This document shows, piece after piece, positions 11,410 to 22,189 of a stretch of 64,000 nt of DNA. Location of the stretch: the NCBI GenBank assembly GCA_963969495.1, contig OZ018331.1:148806321-148870320 (forward strand), given 5' to 3'. Numbering within the stretch: the first letter of the stretch is position 1; every line of letters starts with the position of its first letter. Origin of the DNA: Ceratothoa steindachneri. Lineage: Eukaryota; Arthropoda; Malacostraca; Isopoda; Cymothoidae. The position numbers and the translations under genes are program-made. The notes beneath the pieces were generated by a model that was given only the letters and a program-made list of their open reading frames with translations, searched no databases and was not told the DNA's origin.

Positions 11410-12978
11410 GTAAGTCAGTCTGTAGTACTCGTGCCTCTTCTCCATTGCAATTGGTCTGCAGCATCCTGATTGGTACTCTCGAAGGATGTTGAACATTTGT
11501 GATTCAAGTTTAGATGAGATGCTACCTTTATCTTTAATTTCTACTGACATCTAAGTATTTGTTCAAAGTTCTGATTCCACGTCAGGTATACGGTGCTTAC
11601 ATATACAAAAAAATAATATAAGTTAGCAAGTAAACCATGGTCTTAATTAAAATATTCAAGGATATACCTTAATATGGTATTAAGAATTAACTTTTATTTT
11701 GTGGGTAAATTAATGGCATTGATGGATGAACGAAGATACATCTTTCATATTCTCTTTCAGTGTTTTTTCTTGGTCTCTGCAATTGGTCGGTTCAGGACAA
11801 ATTGTCCATTTTAAGATCTGTTTGTCCTGAAAAAAATAAAAATGCTCGGAAGGCCTAATTTATCCGAATTCTGGCCTATTCGAGGCATTGATAATCCTTA
11901 ACTAAATTTTATAGAACAAAAGAGGTTAATAATGGTAAAAATAGAAAAAAATAGTCTTAAGAAGATATTAATTATGATTCACAGCACTAAAAGGCTAGCA
12001 AAATGGCAGATTTTCTTCACTTTTGCCATTACCCTAAGCCAGGATTGTCCAACCTTTCTAAGTGTGTGTGCCAAACTCTGCCAAATCTTTGATACAAAAT
12101 ATTTTCACGTGCCAATATAATACAATGCCCAATCTCTTAATCATTTGACTTGACTAAAACACAAGAAAAGGATATAAAATTGAAGATATTCTTCTAGTCA
12201 TATTATTACTCCCTTATTAATGACGCCGAAAAACCTCAGAGAAAATATAAAGTTATTTTACCTTACAAAACTACATATTATATTGAACAGAAGCGAATCT
12301 TTAGCATTTTTAGCATCAAACAACAAATCCAACCCAGAGAAAGAAAAAAATGTCGACCTTTTATTTATTTACCATCAATGAGAGTTCTGCTGCTGCATCA
12401 CAAATGATAGATAATTTATAGCAGGTTGTACACCATTTCGGTTGCTATATAAAAAAAGTTGGAGATATATTTATTTGGTTTCCTTAAGTTAAGCATTTGG
12501 CTTCGCGTGCCGGTAAGAAGTCGTTCGCGTGCCAAGGGTTGTCCAGGCATGTCCTACGCAATATCTCTTCGAATCTTATCCTCCAATTATTTCACAACTC
12601 CCCGCAGCCACTCTTGTTGTTGCTCGTTAATATTTTTTTTTAGAAAATTACAAATCTTTAGGTCTGGCGGGAAAACTGACTAATAAAACACTGACGGTCT
12701 AAATTAATGTAACATAAACAACATAAAATTCTCTAATCATTAGAAAAATAAACTAAGGAATTAAGGTAATATTAAATTTCAAGAGCCATGGATTTAAGAA
12801 GAGGGCTGCTTATCACGTGATCTCCGCTTCGTTTGACGATTGAAGGGGTGATGCTTTCCCCCTTTGAGAAAAACCCTTTTCCCTTACTCTCAGTAAACCC
12901 TTGAAACCCGTTCCTAATTTAATAACATATAATTGCCTTTTATTTAAGATAAAAAAAGACAACAGACTTATAACTATA
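11410..12978. other. Start of CENP-V intron 1, no other feature seen
   Basis: AT-rich intronic sequence after the donor at 11410. Short ORFs at 11932-12120 and 12459-12683 have no recognisable motifs. The intron as a whole runs to 26466 and carries all the repeats listed between. Confidence 0.5.
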
Positions 12979-13256
12979 TGACCTAACGACCTTCAAAACT
13001 TTGAAGAAGTGGGGCAATCCGACCCATAGTTAGTTTTCTTTTAATAATTCCAGGAAGAACCGTGGAAGGACCTTGATAATTATATCATTTGAAAGAGAAA
13101 GTAAAACAACATAAGGGTTTCAAATTTTGTTAGAATCGACCGAATAGTTATGATGTTTTTACCAAAAAAAAACATTGAAAAATAAAATGGTTACCATCCG
13201 ACCGACGACCTACAGACCGATATAGTAACTTATAAGAGTCGGGTGTACGCGACTAA
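12979..13256 (+). repeat. Hairpin-ended short interspersed repeat, copy 1 (interrupted)
   Basis: Two blocks of the family are present. The left block (CCTAACGACCTTCAAAACTTT) is at 12981-13001. The right block, from about 13167, reads ACATTGAAAAATAAAATGG, then ACCATCCGACCGACGACC, and ends GTGTACGCGACTAA at 13256. About 165 unrelated bases lie between, so this copy is either interrupted or built of two pieces. The left terminal part seen in other copies (CAAGGTCA...AGACCT) is missing. Confidence 0.6.
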
Positions 13257-13339
13257 AAATGGGTATCTTTAAAGGTTCCTTTGAACCTGTGCAAGCGTTA
13301 AGTTCGTTCCTATAGTAAGTTCGGTAGTCATCTTCATCA

Positions 13340-13478
13340 TCATCATCAACATCACTAACTCTATAATTTAAGAAGGGGATTTTTTTGAGTATTTGAATAA
13401 TAATTCCATATTAGTTTGGTTATGACTTATGTTTTTTTATCAAAGTTATTTCTAATGATTTTTTTAGAATATTTTTTT
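13340..13478 (+). repeat. AT-rich dispersed repeat, partial copy
   Basis: From AACATCACTAACTCTATAA through AAGAAGGGGATTTTTTTGAG to TTATCAAAGTTATTT it is nearly identical to 48153-48260 and to the complement of 7880-7990. It breaks off where the 3' end of the RNase H-type LINE begins, which suggests that the LINE inserted into this copy. Confidence 0.75.
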
Positions 13479-13479
13479 T

Positions 13480-14402
13480 TAAGAGCTCATCTGGCGACTG
13501 CCTACTTGGGCATTAGTCGCCGTATTAAAAACTTGCCTAGTACTAGGCTACTTTAAAAATATATTCAAAAACACAAAAAAAAACAAAACAAACCCAACAC
13601 CAAAAATTTAAAAAAGGGAAAAGCCAACGAGCAGGAAGCAAGCTCCTGTGTCTGCGGGAGGTCTCCCTGGCGCAGGAACGTGCAACCCATAAGGGAAAAA
13701 AAACAAGAAACAAAAACAAAACAAAAAACTGGTTAAATAAAAGGGAGAAGGGCAGCCTTCCCCCAAAAGTCTAGAAGTCTACCAGTCAAGGTGCACGCAC
13801 TCGTCCCGAGTACAAGGGACAGGCGGTAGCGACCCCGCCCATCCCAGTACCGAGACAGGTAACGTGCGCGAAGATCACCCAGACTGGGACATTCGACAAG
13901 AATGTGCCGAACAGTCTGGGGGACAACGCAGTCGTTGCAATAGGGCGCAGGCGAGCGCTCCATCAAATAGCGATGCGTCACACGAGTGTGTCCGATTCGG
14001 AGACGACAGAAAGCGATCTGCAGCCGTAGCGGCATTGGAACATAGGTCCATGAGAACAGTCTCGGAGCAATGGCACGCAACTTTAAGTTCCCTTCGACCG
14101 TCTCCCATCTTCTTTGCCAAGCAGTCCGAAGAGCTGCCCTTATTCCTGCCATGTGGTCGGTGTGAGGAAGAGCGAAACGCTGGTCCTGTCGCAGAGTCCT
14201 CGCGGACTCTTTGGCGCCCTCATCGGCGCGCTCATTCCCCGCAATTCCTACATGTCCAGGAACCCAGCAGAAGATAATCTCGACATCTGCCCGACTCGCC
14301 AAAACCGTGGCGTCACGGATATCGCGAACCAGGGGATGCGGAGATTCCAATGCCCCGAGAGCACTCAGGGCGCTTTGTGAGTCGCTATAAATCCGTTGCG
14401 AT
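13480..14402 (-). mobile_element. LINE with RNase H domain, 3' fragment
   Basis: The 3' part of a non-LTR element: a coding tail (14402 to 13733), then about 250 bases of 3' UTR ending in a hairpin and an A-rich end against the AT-rich repeat at about 13479. On the minus strand the hairpin at 13493-13521 reads GGCGACT ... AGTCGCC with an inner TGCC/GGC(A) pairing, followed by an A run. RNase H downstream of RT is characteristic of I-type clades. The 5' end stops abruptly near 14402 and neither RT nor endonuclease is present. Confidence 0.8.
13733..14402 (-). pseudogene. RNase H domain and C-terminal zinc motif of an I-type LINE
   Basis: On the minus strand the translation begins in the middle of RNase H (YSDSQSALSAL, containing the second acidic catalytic residue). 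It continues through VEIIFCWVPGHVGIAGNERAD, the hallmark histidine/aspartate segment of the domain, which in these LINEs degrades the RNA strand of the RNA-DNA hybrid. The C-terminal part contains RLRIGHTRVTHRYLM, then a CNDC ... VRHILVECPSL metal-binding motif common at the ends of I-, R1- and Nimb-type ORF2 proteins. The stretch is open to a natural stop at 13733, but everything upstream of the second catalytic acid is lost. It is therefore inactive on its own. Confidence 0.9.
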
Positions 14403-15237
14403 CCAATGTATCATATATGATACATGTCCAATTCTCAAAAATAATTATTAAATTCAGTATTAGATCTTAGCTAACGTCCCAAAACTATAATCAACCACAT
14501 TTCATAATTTTCTGATGTTTAGAAAAAAAATCGGATCTGAGAGAGTTAGCGCTAATTCATGTGTGAGTTAAGGTTATTTTTTATCAATGGTGTGTAAGGT
14601 AACCATTATTGATGAGCAATGGTGTGTAAAGTAACCATTATTGATAATCAATGCCTTTTTCTCAGACTCCCCAGAGGGAGGAATTAAGGTTAGCACCCCC
14701 CAATTTTTTTATCCTGGATCCACCACTGGATCAGAGCTAGCTTGTAGGTAGTTGACAAATGAGGTGTTGGTCGTGGACGAAACAATCGCGAACAGAGGGA
14801 GGGGCGGGGGGGTTGGGGGCGCTCCACCCAGCATAACTCGAACCCGAGTTTAATAGCTCCCATTTCCTAAATCCTCCCGAGTTTAGTAACACAAATTAAG
14901 ATGCATTTGTTCGATTTTCCTTTCCCCCCCGTCCTTCATTTTATCACCCTTTCTCTCAGTAGATTATAATTAATTGGGTGATGTCTCCTGAACACATATC
15001 GTCCAGCATCAATTAAAACCCATAATACTAAATGGTCGGTTACAATTATAGCCCCATTTGTGGTCGGTTAAAATTATAGTCCTATTAGTGGATGTCTAAT
15101 TAGGCTGGTTGGCTCTTAAGCCAATTTTAGGGAAATCGCTAACAAGCTCCTATATGCAAATGCTCAGTTTTAACCCCAATTTGTCGTTTATGCCGGAGAT
15201 ATTACAATGAAAGGCTTAATTTCCCTAACCATATTGC
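14403..15237. other. Spacer with short local duplications
   Basis: No gene. A perfect palindrome GTATCATATATGATAC lies at 14407-14422, next to the 5' truncation point of the LINE. A ~33-base direct duplication (CAATGGTGTGTAA ... AACCATTATTGAT) is present at 14586-14655. A further near-duplicate pair (TGGTCGGTTA.AATTATAG) is at about 15032 and 15061. Confidence 0.6.
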
Positions 15238-15238
15238 C

Positions 15239-15276
<38 letters not shown>
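15239..15276. repeat. (GT)n microsatellite
   Basis: About 18 GT dinucleotides in a row. Confidence 0.95.
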
Positions 15277-15279
<3 letters not shown>

Positions 15280-15380
15280 TTTATAGACCTGTCGAATTTT
15301 TCTCTACAACTATGTCGTGTAAAGTCATTATAAGGTTCGTCCGTTTCTCATTGTAAAATCGCCTAAGATGTCCGTTTAAA

Positions 15381-15599
15381 CAAGGTCAGCAGACCTAATT
15401 CGCGTGCTCTCAATTATTTCAATAATTTGAAAAAAAACAACAATTTATAAAACGTATTATCAATTAACGAACATTTCGCCTGACCTTACGACCTTCAAAA
15501 CTTTCAAAAACGCATTGAAAAGTAAAACGATTACCATCCAACCGGCCGACCGACGGACCAAAATGTTAACTTTATAGAGTCGCCTCTGCACGAAACTAA
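15381..15599 (+). repeat. Hairpin-ended short interspersed repeat, copy 2
   Basis: A full-length copy, about 219 bases. It starts CAAGGTCAGCAGACCT (an AGGTC/GACCT hairpin), then TCGCGTGCTCTCAATTATTTC, a middle with CTTACGACCTTCAAAACTTT and AAAACGATTACCATCC, and an end GAGTCGCCTCTGCACGAAACTAA. In this copy the terminal hairpin has decayed. No ORF is conserved. Confidence 0.8.
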
Positions 15600-16248
15600 A
15601 AAATGTTCTTACTGACTTTACCCCCAAACAATCTGGCGACCCTGCAGTCAGGGTGCTCCTTGGCTCCAATGGGAAAGGTCAGTTGCTTTTGGGGTTACGT
15701 AATAGCGTCGTGTACACATTGATAGTTAAATGCACATAAAAGCTCTTTTGAAGAGAACGACTTTTTATTGTTTGCAAATACAGGACTAGTTTTGGAGGAC
15801 CATCGCTACACCTTTCAGCTGAATAAGGACTGACAAAATATTTCCCAAGGACGTTCCTTATATGCACCCCTCCCCCAATAATTATAACCAAGTGGGAAAT
15901 ACATGCAAAAAGACGTGGAGGGAATATTTACAAATTGGAATGATCAGGTGATTCCAATTTGTGAGGTGATTAGCGATCTAATGACTCGGTCGAGCCTGAA
16001 GTTCCCTTTAGGGTGGTTAAATCTTTTAGTGGCCTCGACTGCCTGTCGTTTCAGCCAGTCATGGGGGTATACCCATAATCCACTTTTTCCCAATTAATGT
16101 TATGTTGGGTGGACCTCATTATGTTGAAATAAAGCGTTAGACTCGTGGCCCTGCCTACAGAAGAGTTGTGTTTGTAAACACTCTGAAATAAGGAGCTAGG
16201 TCTTGTGTATATTTCATCGTAATTCTTACATAGAATTTTATACATACC
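15600..16248. other. Spacer, no feature supported
   Basis: Short ORFs on both strands only. A direct repeat of GGAATGATCAGGTGATTCCAATTTG type (AATTGGAAT / ATTCCAATT) forms a small inverted repeat at about 15932-15960. Confidence 0.4.
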
Positions 16249-16601
16249 TACAGGGTGGTCCCAAGGTCTTGTCACCCGCTCCCTAAATTGATCCTGTCAA
16301 AACAGTTTATGTTCCCAACGTTGTATCGTCCTCTTCGGAGGGGCTGGTCTGCCGAATCTTGCAGTGAAGTCATGTCACACACCCTCCATGCACTTGACAG
16401 AATACACACAATCATGTGCCCATACACTTAAATCAGCCTCTCTTCCAAACTGTAGGAACTTGTGTCAGCCATCTGTAAAAGAAAATTAACAGGCGGTGAC
16501 AAGACTTTCGATCCTCTGAAATATAAAATAGAGACAATATTTAAAATAGAAAATTAAAACAATATTTAAAGGGGGTGACAAAACTTTCGAACAACCCTGT
16601 A
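16249..16601. mobile_element. Mariner-type MITE, about 353 bp
   Basis: The left end TACAGGGTGGTCCCAAGGTC at 16249 and the complement of the right end (TACAGGGTTGTTCGAAAGTT, ending at 16601) are imperfect inverted repeats that both continue into TTGTCACCC. TA flanks both ends. The interior is too short for a transposase and I read no convincing catalytic motif. It is best described as an internally deleted, non-autonomous Tc1/mariner relative. Confidence 0.75.
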
Positions 16602-17330
16602 CTGTATTAGGTTTAGGGGAGGGGGTATTCATGATAAGTTCATTGTTTGAGGTAATTGTTGTCGCTCACATCAATAAAAAGTCTTTCACTTGAAAATAAC
16701 TTTTATTTGCGTTTGACTATCAACATGTACACTAAGCTGATACCAACATTATGATACACATTAGAAAACACAGGTATGAGCAGGTGGCTTAGGGGACTAT
16801 AAGCTCCCTCTGACGATAAAACTAGAAACATAGAACGATTCATGCTAGGAATACCTCGCAACGACCATTAAAATACATGGAAATTTGTAGGTGATAGATA
16901 TTGTAAAAAGTCAAAAGAATAAAAGATGTGAAGTGGAAATTGAAAACTATTTCTCATATATTTTAGCCGAATAGAATTTACTTTTAGGCTTAAGGGTGAG
17001 AGAAGTTAAACCCCTACCCCTGTATCTGGCCCTGAACACCTTGAGAAGTTTCGTGCTTTTAGAAGTTACGAGAAAAGGTGTTTTTTTAAGCACAATCCAG
17101 AAAACACTTCTAGACTTTCTACGGTCATGTCTACGTGACAGAGTTTTCCCGTAGAAAACTCCTTCCAAAACGCCCCAAGAAAAAGGACTCCTTTGTATCG
17201 GGTTGAAGAATTCATCCTCCAAGACCGTATTTCATCATAAACTGGAAATTAGATCCCTCTACAGAGGTAGTCGTGAAACTAAAGACATTTAAGTACTGAA
17301 ATAGTCGGCTGTCACTCGCGAGCCATGAAA
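16602..17330. other. Spacer with one unassigned minus-strand ORF
   Basis: A 91-codon minus-strand ORF (17222-16947) is open but shows no motif I recognise and no splice or start context that would favour it. Otherwise nothing is seen. Confidence 0.35.
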
Positions 17331-18020
17331 CCCGTGGGTCCTCAGGTGGCTGAGGAGGGCCAGTCACGACCGGCACTGTTTCTCGCACGTCCTACAGATG
17401 GTGCCGGGGGTAAGTTGTTGCCGTAGTAGCGCTGGCTTTGCAGCTTTTGAAAGCCTACGCTCTCGTCGCTGCTGTTCGTCTTGTCACGTCGGGTGGTTTC
17501 AAACTTCTCCACTGCCCGGTGGGCTTCACGTCGTCAACCAGGGCCATCCCCCGCGGAGGTCTCCCATGAGTTGACGTTAATGTTGCCTTTCTCCATGTAG
17601 CGCTTCAATGTATGTATCCTTCCATCGCTTTTTCTGTCCTCCTCTCGCGCGGACGCCAGTTTGAAGTTCGGAGAACAAGACCCACCGAGGCAGTCTTGTC
17701 TCTGGCATCCGAGCGCAGTGCCCCGCCCATCCACGTTGATGTTTCATTAAGAGATCTTCGATGCTGGTGGACTCTGACTCTTCTAGAACGCTGATGTTTG
17801 TTCTTCGTTCCTTGCAGGAAATGTGTAGGATTCTTCGGAGACATCCTAGGTGGAACTACATGAGTGTCTTCACATGACGCTGATATGTGGTCCATGTTTC
17901 GCCACTGTATCGTAGTACCGTGAGGACCACAGCCTTGTATACTATGAACTTCGTCTTTGGTCTCAGGCCGCGATTGTCAAAGACTCTGGACTTTGTGCCT
18001 GGAAGGCTACTCCAACGTTG
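17331..18020 (-). pseudogene. Non-LTR retrotransposon RT C-terminal region with zinc finger, second copy
   Basis: Read on the minus strand from about 18020, pieces in changing frames give RGLRPKTKFIVYKAVVLTVL, an ETWTTYQRHVKTL block, CLRRILHISCKERRTNISVLE, GWAGHCARMPETRLPRWVLFSEL and GGQKKRWKD. A C-terminal finger CRTCEKQCRS ... LLSHLR lies near 17345-17390. Stops and frameshifts occur throughout. This is the same LINE group as 1715-2640 (shared order of blocks and finger), but the two copies are divergent. Palm and endonuclease regions are absent, so it is a 5'-truncated dead copy. Confidence 0.8.
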
Positions 18021-18100
18021 TGGAGGTGATACTGAAATAATAACACTAGTGCCATAGTGTCTTTAGTCAAAGTATGTTTCATATCGTGTTTGCTCTATAG

Positions 18101-18260
18101 CAAGGTCACCAGACCTAAGTCGCGTGCTCGAATTATTCTTACTTATGACCTCACGACCTTCAAAACTTTCAAAAACTCATTGAAAAGTAAAATAGTTACC
18201 ATTGAATCAACCGAACTACGCACCTACTAGTAATTTATAGCCTCGCGTGCACGCGACTAC
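18101..18260 (+). repeat. Hairpin-ended short interspersed repeat, copy 3
   Basis: About 160 bases, shorter than copies 2 and 4 because the segment after AATTATT is missing. It starts CAAGGTCACCAGACCTAAGT and ends TCGCGTGCACGCGACTA. AGTCGCGTGC occurs near the left end and its complement GCACGCGACT at the right end, so both an internal hairpin and a longer inverted pairing of the two ends are possible. Confidence 0.85.
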
Positions 18261-18427
18261 AAAGTTAATTATTCCTTAAAGTGATGAAATATTCGACTAA
18301 AACTTATGGGCTAAGGGGAAAAATTATAATAAAAATGTACTCAATTTTTCAAATAACACCCCTTCTTTTAATGAATAAAAATTATATTATCCTTTTATAT
18401 TAGTTCCCATACAAACCGTATGAATTA

Positions 18428-18666
18428 TACAGGGTGTCCATAAAGTCTCTTTACAATTAAAAAAAAATCATTACAAAGGCATTGATAAGATATCTTAATC
18501 AGACTCGTTCTATTGTACTCGGTGGTTTTCAAAGTGTATTAAATGATGTAAAAAGAAACTTTGCTATCCACTGAGTACAATAGAACAAGTCTGATTAAGA
18601 TATCTTATCAATTGCCTTTGTAATGAATGTTTTAAATTGTTAAAGAGACTTTATGGACACCCTGTA
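18428..18666. mobile_element. Palindromic mariner-type MITE, 239 bp
   Basis: Starts TACAGGGTGTCCATAAAGTC and ends with the complement of the same sequence (GACTTTATGGACACCCTGTA). The pairing extends inward for roughly 100 bases on each side: CTCTTTACAATT, CAAAGGCATTGATAAGATATC, TTAATCAGACTCGTTCTATTGTACTC all have matching complements with few mismatches. Only about 50 central bases are unpaired. TA lies at both ends. The CAGGGTGTCCATAAAGTC end is of the mariner type. It has no coding capacity and would be mobilised in trans. Confidence 0.92.
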
Positions 18667-19607
18667 TTAGAAGGATACTGCTGTGGCCAAAGGTTTTCGG
18701 AGACTTGTAATTTTTTTTTTAATTCCTTGGGTATGAATACGTTGATGTAAGTTTGTATGGATGTGTCCAATACATCAGGAGAGAATAATAAAAGTTAAGC
18801 TACCTTATAACTTCTTCTTTTTTTAATATATAAAATGGCGATGTTATTGAAATGTATGGCATTCTGGTACCAGTATTCGGTATGCTACATTTTTATTGTG
18901 ATGGTTTTACGAGTTCCAATATTTTATTGCAATTGACGGTGAGGTATTCAAGAACTCACAATCCTTTTAGATAATTGGTATTTACTGAAAAACAACTGAT
19001 AATTTCATGTTTGATTTATAATCAGTTAAGTCGAAAATAAAAAGTACAGAAGAATGAATTGAATCGAATAAGAGTGTGTGTGAATTACGGAAGTTGATGG
19101 TCAGTTGGTTGGAGACTCATGGCCTTAGCTCGCTTCGAAGTGCTTACGTACTGTCATGTTGCGAGTCTCGGCTCGCAAGAGTTGTGTGTGTTGGCTTAAG
19201 TTCGTGAGTCATTGTTTGGGTCGCTCGAGTAATTGGTTCGGGTTGTTTTCAATTAAATGTGGAGTGTGTGATTGCAAGAGTACAGTCGCTAATCGGGTGG
19301 AAGTTGCAGAGCCTAACTTAGTACCGTTTTTTAGCGGAGCGTTGAATGACCCGCGAGAGGTGGCAATTTATAGTGTTGAGACGTCCCTTATCATTGTAGG
19401 GGTATTTGCAGATCGCACTTCCCCCTACAATCGGGATAATAGTCTGTTTGGCTGGATGTGGTTAGTGCATTGATCAAATCCTCTATCCACATAGATCCAT
19501 GAAACTTATCTCGGTGTGGTATGATGTAAGCTATGCTCACGTGGCCTGTAAAGTATGTATTGATCCGAGTCTCACTACATAATATAATTATTTTCCCGTT
19601 ATATTAT
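18667..19607. other. Spacer with an unassigned + strand ORF
   Basis: A 105-codon ORF at 19156-19473 has no recognisable motif. The rest is AT-rich. No other feature seen. Confidence 0.35.
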
Positions 19608-19800
19608 TAGTCGCGTGTACGCGACTAAGTTAGTATGTCAGTCGATCGGCTGGTAATAATTTTACTTTTCAAGGAGTTTTTGAAAGTTTTGAAGGTCGTA
19701 AGGTCAGATGTTATGTTTGTTAATGGATAATACGTTTGTTTGTTTTATTCCAAAATTATTGAAATAATTGAGAGCACGGGACTTAGGTCTGTTGACCTTG
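19608..19800 (-). repeat. Hairpin-ended short interspersed repeat, copy 4 (inverted)
   Basis: The best-preserved copy, 193 bases, on the minus strand. Its + strand left edge is TAGTCGCGTGTACGCGACTA (8-bp stem, TGTA loop) and its right edge GTTGACCTTG pairs as AGGTCT ... GACCT. The interior contains CGTAAGGTC, AAAGTTTTGAAGGTCGTAAG, and CAAAATTATTGAAATAATTGA, itself a small inverted repeat. Confidence 0.85.
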
Positions 19801-21289
19801 TAAATATCCGACCACGCTTCTGTCTTTAGACTGTTCAGTAAAACAGCTCCTCATTTCTAACTTCTCTTTTGTATGGCATTAAATCAAATCCGACCATCTC
19901 TAAGTTGAAACCTGAATGTCGGGCAAATAAGGCTGTAGAAATTGGACAACCACACTGATCTAAATTATTAGCTCCTATTAACATCAAACCACACGATATT
20001 GTTTTTTAAATTGCCATTTTATTTTCTGAAAACATAAATAGATCCTTCGCATCCTATAAACCGTTGGCAAAGAAAATTAATAGAGCGAGTTTTTACACTA
20101 GATTAAATCCGGGATTTAGAAACCTGATGTTTCCATGACTGTCCAGTTTCAGAGATCGTTTAGAAACTTTCCAATTTAACTGGACATTCATATTGTTATA
20201 ATGTGTGTATTTGGGGGTTGGGGGCAGAGTCTGGTGCTCCCGTTATGTAAATCTTTCAACGGGCGAAAACTTCGAATTCATCACGTGTTTCCATATTCGT
20301 ACCTGGCTTAACAATGTTCCAGGTAAGATTCTCTTTGCATACGGGAATACCCAATTAAAATTATTAACAGGACATTAAATTAAATTTCACCACTATAGAA
20401 AAATATCAAAATATTCCTCGTATATGCCAAATTCCCAACAATGGGGGAAAGGAAAATAGATTCCAAGTTTCCTCTTTATTTACAAAGACGAAACGGTCAA
20501 AATCTGCTCCATTCCTTTGGGAGTGTTTCGCACACGTGTAACTCACGTGATACTTTGGGAACTCTTAAATCCTCGTGCAAATTAATATATCTTGACTTCA
20601 ATGTCATTTTGCGGAAGAAAAAATGTTTAAATTATGACACTGCACGCAATTGGTTGCTCGGTGTGTTCCGTGTATGTTAAATAGAGTGGAGGAAAATGAA
20701 AGCCATCATGCTGAATGTCACAAGCTTTTATTAACCGATTCGATCTTAACTGAGAAGTTAATGATTAGACGGTAAATTAGCGCCGCAAATGTTGACCAAA
20801 ATTCTCATAGATTCGCCCGAATTTAGGACCTTTGTTTTTTACTTATGGTTAAAAGTGAGGTTCAGAGTTGATATTTTCACGAGTTTATCATTTAAATATC
20901 CTACAGCTTTGAATCTCACCTCATTAGGTTCAAGATAGACACTGATTAGGGATACCCAAGTAATACACCAAAGGTGATGTACCTACCGAAGTGAAATTTT
21001 GAAGTATAAAGTACCATGCGGTAGTTCAACAAAGTGAAAAAAGTGGTAACAAAGTGCTAAGTGAAAAAAGCAGTGGAAAGTTAAGATGGGTAAATAAGTG
21101 GTAAAGTTTTAAGTTAAGAAAGCAATGAAAAGTGAAATGAAACAAAATAGAGCAAAGTGCGCTATGAAAATACCTAAAGTGTTATCAATTCGACAAAAAC
21201 AAACGAATACGATACAAACAAACAATAGATTCATCACAAACGCTCCAAAACTCACATCACTACATAGTTAGGCAATAACTCAAAACATA
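19801..21289. other. AT-rich spacer
   Basis: No gene supported. A purine-rich, strand-asymmetric stretch with repeated AAGTG(A/G)AA-type words (about 21000-21180) precedes the hAT remnant and may belong to its 3' region. Confidence 0.4.
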
Positions 21290-22072
21290 TATTCACACAA
21301 CGAGATGAATGCTACAAACGCGATTCACAACATTTCTACTTGAAAACCACGTCACTTCTGTGTGGTAAAGTAGGCCTGAATATTCAGCCTGTTCATTCTC
21401 ATATAATTCATGAACAAGCCGCGTGCTTAGTGCGTGTCCCTTGAGAACATTAACAATCATACAGTGAGTCACTTCAATTTTTGGATTTTCTTCTCTGGCC
21501 AAAGTCGAAAAAGCCACTCCTATGCCCCAGCATGGCTAAAACCCCATCATCAGAACAATGCAGTCTTCCCACTTCAAATTTAAACTTGGAATTTCAAAGT
21601 ATTCGTTAACCTTGTTGAATACGTCAATGCCACGAGCTCTCAACTAGAGAGAACAAAACGATATTTCTTCTTCAATTGCATCGGAACCTTTGTAGCGAAT
21701 ATTCATCATCACCTGCGAATTTCTACTGGCATCTGTAATCTCACGAAGCTTTCTTGTTTGGGGCAATCAACCAGGTCACTTCAAAGCTAGCTCTTGATAG
21801 TGAAAGTTGATCAAATGTACCTCTCAAGTTCTATCTAATCTCTGCCTTTTTACAGCCCTTTCAAAATTCACAGAACATTTCAGCGGTTGGAAGACAGATC
21901 TGAGCGGGAATTATCCAAGTGTTTCTTCAGTTGACTCCTTTTGAAAGAGTGTAGTCAATACTCTCAAGGAGACAACTAACTTTGGTTTCATTTTCTTTTC
22001 TCTTCTATTCTTGTGAATTCATAATTGAGAAACTCTACCTGATATGTCCTTTTCCTAGTTGATGCCATCTTA
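21290..22072 (-). pseudogene. hAT transposase remnant (GTF2I-repeat/ZBED-like)
   Basis: On the minus strand an apparent start (ATGGCATCAACTAGGAAAAG, near 22071) opens MASTRKRTYQVEFLNYEFT, like the N-terminus of BED-finger hAT proteins. Further down, SQLKKHLDN recalls the His end of the BED finger. The only clean frame is 21517 to 21293, reading ENPKIEVTHCMIVN, then ALSTRLVHELYENEQAEYSGLLYHTEVTWFS, matching the VTHCMIHR ... LLxHTEVRWLSRG block just before the insertion domain. The R of the usual HTEVRWLS motif is T here. The rest is broken by stops, and no catalytic D/E set can be assembled. The C-terminal fragment at 474-866 belongs to the same kind of transposase but lies 20 kb away in the other orientation. 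Confidence 0.7.
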
Positions 22073-22189
22073 AGAGTAAAGTGAAAATTATTAACAAACA
22101 GATGGATAATAGGATTTTAGCATATAAGTTTAGCATTGGTACTCATAAATAACGTGGTGCAAAAAACAAATCACCAAAAAGAGAATAAA

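Noticed and set aside
16947..17222. Minus-strand 91-codon ORF
   Set aside because: No recognisable motif, splice signal or neighbouring exon; the length is compatible with chance.
19156..19473. Plus-strand 105-codon ORF
   Set aside because: No family motif; open by chance as far as can be judged.
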